5,511 nucleotides of DNA from Robiginitomaculum sp. (GTDB taxonomy: Bacteria > Pseudomonadota > Alphaproteobacteria > Caulobacterales > Maricaulaceae): the NCBI GenBank assembly GCA_027071965.1, contig JALSYJ010000030.1, positions 1 to 5,511 on the forward strand, in the 5' to 3' direction. Both the position numbers and the translations under genes were made by a program. Positions 1-5,399 of this stretch are shown piece after piece. Position 1 is the first letter of the stretch, and each line of letters opens with the position of its first letter. Below the pieces are notes generated by a model. That model saw only the letters and a program-made list of their open reading frames with translations. It searched no databases and was not told the DNA's origin.

Positions 1-1
1 T

Positions 2-1210
2 GTCGATGGCGCCTCCGGTATTGTGGTTTCCACTGCAATCAAGCACGATAATCCAGAAGTAATAGCAGCCCGGGATAAGGGAATACCGGTTGTGCGCCGC
101 GCTGAAATGCTGGCGGAACTCATGCGGTTAAAATGGTCAGTGGCAATTGCTGGAACCCATGGCAAAACCACCACCACTTCTTTGGTTGCGGCCCTGCTTG
201 ATGGCGCAGGCTTTGACCCTACTGTGATCAATGGCGGGGTGATTACTGCCTATGGATCCAATGCCAAGCTCGGTGCCGGAGACTGGATGGTGGTTGAAGC
301 CGATGAAAGCGACGGATCATTCTTAAAATTACGCGGCGCAGTTGCGGTGGTCACCAATATTGATCCGGAGCATATGGAGCATTATGGCACGGTGGAAAAC
401 CTGCATAAGGCTTTTCATCAATTTGTTGAATCCATACCGTTTTACGGGTTTGCTGCGCTTTGTATTGATGATCCGGATGTGCAGCGTCTTTCAGCACGGA
501 TACAGGATCGCAAAATTTTATCTTATGGTTTTTCGCCGCAAGCCGCAGCCCGTATCAGCCCGGTGGTCTCTCATAATGGCGGCTCGCTATTTGAAATAAC
601 CTTCTTTGATGCTCACAAACAACAAGAGGATCGCTGGCAGAATTTATTCTTGCCTATGGCGGGAGATCATAATGTTTCAAATGCTGCTGCGGCAATTGCA
701 GTAGCCAGGGAATTAGGGGCAAGTCAGGAACAGGTGCGCACGGCCTTGGCTGATTTTGGCGGGGTAAAGCGGCGTTTTACTCATGTTGGCCAGTGGCAGG
801 GAATATCCATTATTGATGATTATGGTCATCATCCGGCGGAAATTACCGCTGTTTTGCAGGCAGCCAGAAGCTCCACACAAGGCAAGGTCATCGCCGTGAT
901 GCAGCCCCATAGGTACACCCGGCTTCATGATTTGTTTGATGAGTTTTGTACCTGTTTCAATGAGGCCGATACGGTGTTCATCACCCCGGTTTTTACTGCC
1001 GGTGAAACTCCGATAACCGGGGCCGATCAGCAAGCTCTGGTCTCAGGCCTAAAAGCAAGCGGCCATCGCAATGTTCACAGCACCACACGCGAACAATTGG
1101 CACAGCAAATTTCAGAACAGGCCGTATCCGGTGATCTGGTCATATTCCTTGGAGCTGGCGATATTACCAGATGGGCTTATGAACTGCCTTCACAATTGGA
1201 GGCTCTTTGA
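2..1210 (+). CDS. murC: UDP-N-acetylmuramate--L-alanine ligase MurC, 5'-truncated by the window edge
   Basis: MurC is the cytoplasmic ATP-dependent ligase that adds L-alanine to UDP-MurNAc, the first step of stem-peptide assembly. The frame is open to the left edge and encodes 402 residues. By comparison with the usual 460-480, roughly 65-75 N-terminal residues, including the start of the UDP-binding domain, are missing. Counting from base 2, visible motifs are the STAIKHDNPE strand-loop of domain 1, the ATP-binding GTHGKTTTT loop (51-59), EADESDGS (99-106), NIDPEHMEHYG (119-129), DHNVSNAAAA (222-231), the RRF motif (257-259), DDYGHHPAE (272-280), QPHRYTR (301-307) and LGAGDI (383-388). These are the full Mur-ligase central and C-terminal signatures, and the HHPAE and PHRYTR motifs point to MurC rather than MurD/E/F. 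The stop overlaps the murB start by four bases. A GTG at 23 is inside the gene and is not its start. Confidence 0.97.
   Translation, partial: VDGASGIVVSTAIKHDNPEVIAARDKGIPVVRRAEMLAELMRLKWSVAIAGTHGKTTTTSLVAALLDGAGFDPTVINGGVITAYGSNAKLGAGDWMVVEADESDGSFLKLRGAVAVVTNIDPEHMEHYGTVENLHKAFHQFVESIPFYGFAALCIDDPDVQRLSARIQDRKILSYGFSPQAAARISPVVSHNGGSLFEITFFDAHKQQEDRWQNLFLPMAGDHNVSNAAAAIAVARELGASQEQVRTALADFGGVKRRFTHVGQWQGISIIDDYGHHPAEITAVLQAARSSTQGKVIAVMQPHRYTRLHDLFDEFCTCFNEADTVFITPVFTAGETPITGADQQALVSGLKASGHRNVHSTTREQLAQQISEQAVSGDLVIFLGAGDITRWAYELPSQLEAL
1198..1202 (+). promoter_or_regulatory. Shine-Dalgarno GGAGG for murB, inside the 3' end of murC
   Basis: GGAGG lies 4 nt before the TTG at 1207 and 10 nt before an in-frame GTG at 1213. 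It is the best ribosome-binding site in the window. Neither spacing is ideal, so it does not settle which of the two codons initiates murB. Confidence 0.6.
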
Positions 1211-2118
1211 AGGTGCCAGATTCATATACGGCCAGAGATTTTCCCGAACTACGGGGTAAGCTGATTGAAAATAAGGAACTGGCCCCCTTTACCTGGTTAC
1301 GGGTTGGCGGGCCGGCTGATTTGTTGTTTTTGCCTGAGGACGAAGCGGACCTTGCCATGTTGCTGGCGCAAAAGCCAAAAGAGCTGCCGGTATTTGTATT
1401 GGGAGCCGGGTCAAATATTCTGGTGCGTGATGGCGGTATTTGCGGGATAGTTGTCCGGCTTACGGCTGCATTTGCAAAAATGTCCATCGAAGCCGATAAC
1501 CGAATTCGGGTGGGAGCTGCAACCCCGGATCGGGTTCTGGCAAAATTTGCTGCTAAATCTGGCATTGATGGCTTTGCCTTTTTCTCAGGTATTCCGGGCA
1601 CTATTGGCGGGGCTTTAAGGATGAATGCTGGCTGTTATGGCTCAGAAACCGCTGATAGGCTCATCGAAGTTACGGTTTTAGATGACGTGGGCAGACGACG
1701 CATTATAAGCGTTGAGGAGTTGGGCTATTCTTATCGTAACTGTAATGCACCAAAAACATGGATTTTTATTGAAGCCCTGTTTCAGGGAAAGGCTGGCTCA
1801 TTAGAACAAATTCAACAGCAAATGCTGAAAATTGAGGAGCAGCGACAACAAACCCAGCCAATTCGTGAAAAAACCGGAGGATCGACCTTCAAAAACCCAA
1901 AAGGGCATAAAAGCTGGCAATTGATTGATGCAGCCGGTGGCCGTGGCTTAACGGTTGGCGATGCAAAAATGTCCAGCCAGCATTGCAATTTTATGATAAA
2001 TCAAGGAAATGCCAGCGCTGCCGATCTGGAAAACCTTGGCGAGAGTATTCGTAAGTCAGTAGCTAAAAACAGCGGTATCGAGTTGGAGTGGGAAATAAAA
2101 AGGATCGGGCGCAAATGA
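1207..2118 (+). CDS. murB: UDP-N-acetylenolpyruvoylglucosamine reductase MurB (type II)
   Basis: MurB is the cytoplasmic FAD enzyme that uses NADPH to reduce UDP-GlcNAc-enolpyruvate to UDP-MurNAc, the substrate of MurC. The 303-residue product has the FAD-binding signatures TWLRVGGPADLL (29-40) and VLGAGSNILVRDGG (64-77), and GIPGTIGGALRMNAGCYG (128-145). Catalytic residues inferred by motif alignment are Arg177 in YSYR, Ser226 in GGSTFKNP (the proton donor) and Glu296 in the C-terminal LEWEI. The SYRNC and STFKNP context and the length fit the type-II family found in alphaproteobacteria. The TTG at 1207 overlaps the murC stop (TTGA). The GTG at 1213, which would remove two residues, is an equally reasonable start because its spacing from the GGAGG at 1198-1202 is 10 nt rather than 4. 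The gene ends in an ATGA overlap with ddl. Nothing suggests damage. Confidence 0.97.
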   Translation: MKVPDSYTARDFPELRGKLIENKELAPFTWLRVGGPADLLFLPEDEADLAMLLAQKPKELPVFVLGAGSNILVRDGGICGIVVRLTAAFAKMSIEADNRIRVGAATPDRVLAKFAAKSGIDGFAFFSGIPGTIGGALRMNAGCYGSETADRLIEVTVLDDVGRRRIISVEELGYSYRNCNAPKTWIFIEALFQGKAGSLEQIQQQMLKIEEQRQQTQPIREKTGGSTFKNPKGHKSWQLIDAAGGRGLTVGDAKMSSQHCNFMINQGNASAADLENLGESIRKSVAKNSGIELEWEIKRIGRK

Positions 2119-3068
2119 AAAAATCAGTAGCCGTTTTACTGGGCGGGCCGGGGCCGGAGCGCGAGGTATCATTAAATTCTGGCCGGGCCTGTGCTGCTGC
2201 CTTGCGCAATAAGGGATGGAAGGTAACTCTGATTGATGCTGGCCCTGACCTGCCGGAGAAATTATCAGAAACTTCCCCCGATGTAGTTTTTAACGCCCTG
2301 CACGGCGAATGGGGCGAAGATGGCAGGGTGCAGGGATTGCTGGATATTATGGGGTTTGCCTATACCCATTCAGGGGTGCTGGCCTCTGCCTTGGCCATGG
2401 ATAAACAAAAAGCCAAGGCGGTATTGTCAGCCCATGGCATAAAATGCCCAAAAGGGATATTGGCTAATCGTTTTAATGCCGCCGGCAAACACCTGATGAA
2501 ACCGCCTTATGTTGTAAAACCCAATGCTCAAGGCTCCAGTGTCGGAGTGCTTATTGTGGATGATGGCGATCCTGCCCCCCCTGCTATTCTAGCATCTTCA
2601 GATTGGCCCTATGGTGATGAAGTACTGGTGGAAGAGTATATTGCCGGGCGGGAATTAACTGTTGCAGTGATGGAAGATCAGGCGCTTTGTGTGACAGAAA
2701 TTATCGCCAATCAGGATTTTTATAATTATGAGGCAAAATATTTTGCTGGCGGTTCCAAACACATTTGCCCGGCAGAACTGGATACAGATTTTGCAAAAAT
2801 CGTTATGGAACAAGCTGTTACGGCCCACAAAGCACTTGGCTGCTCTGGAATCACCCGTTCAGACTTTCGCTGGGACGAAAATAATAATGTATTAAGGTTA
2901 CTGGAAATTAACACCCAACCGGGCATGACTTCTACTTCGCTTGTTCCCGAACAGGCGGCTGCTTTAAAGATCGCGTTTGACGATCTGGTAGAATGGATGG
3001 TGAAGAATGCGATTGTCCCGACTAAGGTCAAGGAAGGCCAGTCCAAAAAGGACGAACCGATCTGCTAG
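2115..3068 (+). CDS. ddl: D-alanine--D-alanine ligase
   Basis: Ddl is a cytoplasmic ATP-grasp ligase that joins two D-alanines into the dipeptide later added by MurF. The product has 317 residues. Seen in order are GGPGPEREVSLNSG (10-23), with Glu15 at the same number as in E. coli DdlB; FNALHGEWGEDG (59-70); the ATP-grasp stretch YVVKPNAQGSSVGV (132-145); VEEYIAGRELTV (172-183); the omega-loop YEAKYF (205-210); RSDFRWDE (248-255); and LLEINTQPGMTSTSLVPEQ (262-280). Arg248, Asp250, Glu264 and Asn266 match the phosphate and metal ligands. Tyr209 is the tyrosine typical of D-Ala:D-Ala rather than D-Ala:D-Lac ligases, so this is the housekeeping enzyme. The ATG at 2115 overlaps the murB stop (ATGA), with AGGA at 2101-2104 as a weak Shine-Dalgarno. 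A GTG at 2088 would only add nine unconserved residues. The polar tail after about residue 299 overlaps ftsQ. Confidence 0.97.
   Translation: MKKSVAVLLGGPGPEREVSLNSGRACAAALRNKGWKVTLIDAGPDLPEKLSETSPDVVFNALHGEWGEDGRVQGLLDIMGFAYTHSGVLASALAMDKQKAKAVLSAHGIKCPKGILANRFNAAGKHLMKPPYVVKPNAQGSSVGVLIVDDGDPAPPAILASSDWPYGDEVLVEEYIAGRELTVAVMEDQALCVTEIIANQDFYNYEAKYFAGGSKHICPAELDTDFAKIVMEQAVTAHKALGCSGITRSDFRWDENNNVLRLLEINTQPGMTSTSLVPEQAAALKIAFDDLVEWMVKNAIVPTKVKEGQSKKDEPIC
3007..3068 (+). other. 62-bp coding overlap between ddl and ftsQ
   Basis: Two frames are read here. In the ddl frame the bases give the polar tail ending KVKEGQSKKDEPIC. One base later, the ftsQ frame gives the start of its arginine-rich cytoplasmic tail. 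The overlap depends on the ATG at 3007 being the true ftsQ start. The region just before it (GGATGGTGAAGA) is purine-rich but not a strong Shine-Dalgarno. The only clear later alternative is the GTG at 3100, which has no Shine-Dalgarno and would abolish the overlap. Confidence 0.65.
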
Positions 3069-3936
3069 AACAAACAGGCCTCGCCGAACAGCCAGACCGG
3101 TGAAGAAAACTGTTTCATCAAAGGCCAGAAACTGGTTGCATGCCAAGGCACGATCAGCACGCCTTGGCCATCGACCGCGAACGGTATTCATCGGGATTGT
3201 CAGCGGGTTGTTCTCGACAATTGTGCTTGGGCTTTGGTTGTCCGGACATCTTGGTGATGTGTACCGGGTTTCTCAAACTTATGCGCAAACACAATTATTA
3301 AATGCGGGCTTTGGCGTAAAACATATCGACATATCCGGAGCCAGGCTTTCTTCGGAAGCCGAGGTTAGAAAAGTGCTGGGAGTGGAAAAAGGCGAGCTGG
3401 TATTTGCTGTTGATCTGAAGGCCGCACGTGATCGGGTTGAATCTCTGGGCTGGGTACACAAGGCTTCGGTGACCAGATTATTGCCTAACCGTATTGCAGT
3501 GGTAATTTCAGAACGTACGCCATTTGCCGTTTGGCAAAATCAGCGGCGGTTAAGCCTGATCAGTGCCGAGGGCGCAAGAATTTCGGCGATTTCAAAGAAC
3601 CAGTATTCCAATCTTCCGTTTATCGTCGGAGATGGAGCCCAAAAACAGGCCGCAAGCCTGTTGTCGGATCTGGCAACCCGCAGGAAAATTACCAATAATG
3701 TGCACTCGATCATTTGGATATCCAATCGACGCTGGAATATAAATCTCCACTCCGGGGCACAAATATTACTGCCGGCCTCGCAATGGCAGCAAGCTTTGGA
3801 CAAATTGACCAGATCCGATGAAATGCTCAAATTACTGGAACTGCCCGAAGTGGTGGTAGATGCGCGTGTTGCCGGGCGGTTTTCCATTCGTTTTATGAAA
3901 CGACCGCCAGGAAAATTAAAATCCATGATGTCATGA
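3007..3936 (+). CDS. ftsQ: Cell division protein FtsQ
   Basis: FtsQ is a bitopic inner-membrane protein of the divisome that, in well-studied bacteria, recruits FtsB and FtsL and helps control septal peptidoglycan synthesis. The 309-residue product has a long cytoplasmic tail (1-58) with 22 Arg/Lys and no acidic residue. One hydrophobic segment (about 59-79, TVFIGIVSGLFSTIVLGLWL) follows. The periplasmic part begins with a POTRA domain (about 103-171) containing HIDISGARLSSEAEV, SLGWVHKASVTRLLPNRIAV and the ending ISERTPFAVW. The FtsQ/DivIB beta domain follows to about residue 296. The many positive charges before the membrane segment fit an N-in topology. The ATG at 3007 is preferred because alphaproteobacterial FtsQ proteins commonly have such basic tails; initiation at the GTG at 3100 would give 278 residues. 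The stop overlaps the ftsA ATG by four bases. I see no convincing promoter before it. Confidence 0.95.
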   Translation: MRLSRLRSRKASPKRTNRSARTNRPRRTARPVKKTVSSKARNWLHAKARSARLGHRPRTVFIGIVSGLFSTIVLGLWLSGHLGDVYRVSQTYAQTQLLNAGFGVKHIDISGARLSSEAEVRKVLGVEKGELVFAVDLKAARDRVESLGWVHKASVTRLLPNRIAVVISERTPFAVWQNQRRLSLISAEGARISAISKNQYSNLPFIVGDGAQKQAASLLSDLATRRKITNNVHSIIWISNRRWNINLHSGAQILLPASQWQQALDKLTRSDEMLKLLELPEVVVDARVAGRFSIRFMKRPPGKLKSMMS

Positions 3937-5261
3937 GAATTTTAGGCAAAACAACCGATATAAAACCGGGGCTGGTGACCAAGGGTGCAGGTTCCTCACG
4001 GCAGGCAATGGCCGGAGTTCTGGATATTGGTGCGTCGAAAATAACCTGTTTTATTGCAAAAATGGATGCTAATTCCCGCCAGAAAATTCAGGTGGTCGGG
4101 GTTGGGCATCAGGTCTCAAAGGGCATCTCAAACAAGGGTATAGTGGACTTGGATGTGGCGGAGGGAGCTATTCGGATGGCCGTGGATCAGGCCGAAAGAA
4201 TGGCTGGTCAGTCAATTGCCTCAATTACTGTTAATATTGCAACTTCGGGCATGGTGGCACGCCGGGTGCAGGGCGTTATCAATATGGGCGGCCGGGAGGT
4301 CAAGGATCGGGATGTAAAACGCTGTATTAAAACTGCGCTGGGTGGTTTTCATGAGCCGGAACACGCAGTTATTCACGCTTTGCCCCAACGATATCGAGTG
4401 GACGAAAATGCCGATGTCAGAGACCCAAGGGGCATGTTTGCTCACCAATTGGCGCTTGAAATGTGTGTGGTGTTAAGTCCGCTTGGACCAATTCGCAATA
4501 TTGCCCTGGCGCTGGATCGCTGTCGGCTTGAATTGCACTCAGTGGTGGCGACACCCTATGCAGCAGGCTTATCGGCCTTGGTCGAAGATGAACGAAATTT
4601 AGGGGCTACTATCATTGATATGGGGGCCGGAGCTACTTCATTTGCAACCTTTAGCGAAGGAGTATTGGAGCATTTGGGCGTGGTGCCGATCGGCGGCATC
4701 CATGTAACTAATGACATTGCCAGAGGTCTTGGCACTCCTACGGCTTCGGCAGAGCGAATCAAAACCATGTTTGGTTCATGCATTGATGGCCCTGATGATG
4801 ACCATGAAATGATTGATTGTCCGGGAATGTGTGATGATCCGCGCATGCAGTCGGATCAGGCGCCAAGGGCTCTGCTTACCGGCATTATCCGGCCCAGGGT
4901 GGAAGAAATTCTGGAACTGGTGCGTGATCAGCTTGATCAGGTTAAACCGGAAAATCCCTGGGGACGAAGAATTGTTCTGGTTGGTGGTGCCAGCCAGTTG
5001 GAGGGCATGGCTGATCTGGCCGGAAGAGTGTTTAATGAGCCAGTAAGAACCGGTCATCCCATTGGGTTTTCAGGCTTGGCTGATGCGGTTGGTGGTGCCG
5101 GGTTTGCATCCCCAGCAGGAAGCTTGCGTCACATATTCAATGTCCAGCGTGAGAACATACAAGGCACTACCCAGCTCATGGAAACAGGGGATAATGCGCG
5201 AAAAGCCCATGCTGACAGTCCGGTTCACCGCATGTGGCACTGGCTTCGGGAAAACATATAA
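3933..5261 (+). CDS. ftsA: Cell division protein FtsA
   Basis: FtsA is an actin-like ATPase on the cytoplasmic face of the membrane that anchors FtsZ filaments and recruits later divisome proteins. The 442 residues contain the phosphate-1 loop GVLDIGASKITCF (28-40), the 1C subdomain region (about 106-185), the phosphate-2 loop IIDMGAGATSFATF (227-240) and the adenosine loop IVLVGGASQLEGM (347-359). The C-terminal SPVHRMWHWLRENI (429-442) is the amphipathic membrane-targeting helix, so the protein is complete. RPRVEEILELVRDQL (320-334) and the preceding GPDDDHEMIDCPGMCDDP loop fit alphaproteobacterial FtsA, though Cys283, Cys296 and Cys300 in or beside that loop seem unusual to me. The ATG at 3933 overlaps the ftsQ stop (ATGA). 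The nearest Shine-Dalgarno-like AGGA (3909-3912) is too far away, so initiation probably relies on coupling to ftsQ. ftsZ would normally follow, but here an insertion sequence begins. Confidence 0.98.
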   Translation: MRILGKTTDIKPGLVTKGAGSSRQAMAGVLDIGASKITCFIAKMDANSRQKIQVVGVGHQVSKGISNKGIVDLDVAEGAIRMAVDQAERMAGQSIASITVNIATSGMVARRVQGVINMGGREVKDRDVKRCIKTALGGFHEPEHAVIHALPQRYRVDENADVRDPRGMFAHQLALEMCVVLSPLGPIRNIALALDRCRLELHSVVATPYAAGLSALVEDERNLGATIIDMGAGATSFATFSEGVLEHLGVVPIGGIHVTNDIARGLGTPTASAERIKTMFGSCIDGPDDDHEMIDCPGMCDDPRMQSDQAPRALLTGIIRPRVEEILELVRDQLDQVKPENPWGRRIVLVGGASQLEGMADLAGRVFNEPVRTGHPIGFSGLADAVGGAGFASPAGSLRHIFNVQRENIQGTTQLMETGDNARKAHADSPVHRMWHWLRENI

Positions 5262-5293
5262 AGCACTAAATTCGCAAGTGAAGGTTGCGGGTG
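5262..5293 (+). other. Short gap between the ftsA stop and the 13-bp repeat array; probable host/IS junction
   Basis: No gene, no hairpin followed by a T-run and no Shine-Dalgarno is seen in these 32 bases. The host-to-element boundary probably lies here or just after. It cannot be fixed, because neither the right end of the element nor the second copy of the target-site duplication is in the window. Bases 5281-5293 could be a decayed fifth unit of the following repeat. Confidence 0.45.
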
Positions 5294-5345
5294 AGGGTCA
5301 GTGACGAGGGCCACACGCAAGGGTCACTCATGAGGGTCATCGCAA
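5294..5345 (+). repeat. Four direct repeats with exact 13-bp period, core AGGGYCA
   Basis: The core occurs at 5294 (AGGGTCA), 5307 (AGGGCCA), 5320 (AGGGTCA) and 5333 (AGGGTCA), each exactly 13 bases after the last. The other six bases of each unit are not conserved. The unit before (5281-5293, AAGGTTG) matches the core at four of seven positions. The palindrome CTCATGAG (5327-5334) and the hyphenated palindrome GTCA-G-TGAC (5297-5305) lie inside the array. Position between the ftsA stop and the transposase promoter suggests transposase-binding or terminal sequence of the element, but this is inference. Confidence 0.75.
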
Positions 5346-5363
5346 ATTTTGGCGCATATATAC

Positions 5364-5392
5364 TTGACAAACCCAATCCATAGGCCTAATAT
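5364..5392 (+). promoter_or_regulatory. Sigma-70-type promoter for the transposase gene
   Basis: The -35 box TTGACA (5364-5369) is a perfect consensus. A 17-base spacer separates it from the -10 box TAATAT (5387-5392), which matches TATAAT at four of six positions including the conserved second A and final T. The start predicted 7-8 bases after the -10 box is the A at 5400, which is also the first base of the transposase ATG. The promoter faces into the element and, beyond it, towards whatever follows. Confidence 0.75.
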
Positions 5393-5399
5393 ATGGCTT

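Noticed and set aside
23..25. GTG as the start of murC
   Set aside because: The frame is open to base 2 and the residues before it, with those after, form a conserved MurC strand. The gene is truncated by the window edge.
713..1033. Minus-strand open frame inside murC, and similar frames opposite murB, ddl, ftsQ and ftsA
   Set aside because: None has a recognisable domain or ribosome-binding site, and all lie opposite well-conserved coding sequence.
2088..2114. GTG at 2088 as the ddl start
   Set aside because: It would add nine unconserved residues. The ATG at 2115 gives an ATGA overlap and puts the catalytic Glu at position 15, as in E. coli DdlB.
2977..3006. TTGACG as the -35 box of an internal promoter for ftsQ
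   Set aside because: No -10-like hexamer lies 16-18 bases downstream; the TAGAAT at 2989 is only 6 bases away.
2115..3068. Vancomycin-resistance-type D-Ala:D-Lac ligase
   Set aside because: The omega-loop has the EAKYF tyrosine of D-Ala:D-Ala ligases, and the gene is embedded in a housekeeping dcw cluster without vanH or vanX.
3805..3834. TTGACC in ftsQ as the -35 box of an ftsA promoter
   Set aside because: The hexamers at 17-18 bp spacing (CAAATT, AAATTA) are poor -10 matches. It is ordinary coding sequence.
4813..5304. Alternative + frame ORFs within and just past the end of ftsA (4813-5046 and 5062-5304)
   Set aside because: They are out of frame with conserved FtsA motifs and resemble no known protein. 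The second runs into the repeat array.
5300..5328. Inverted repeat AGTGAC / GTCACT as a terminator after ftsA
   Set aside because: The stem is six pairs with a 17-base loop and no T-run. It is better explained by the repeat array.
5262..5399. A CRISPR-like or tRNA-like element after ftsA
   Set aside because: The 13-bp units have 7-bp cores and 6-bp fillers, far too short for CRISPR. No cloverleaf can be drawn.
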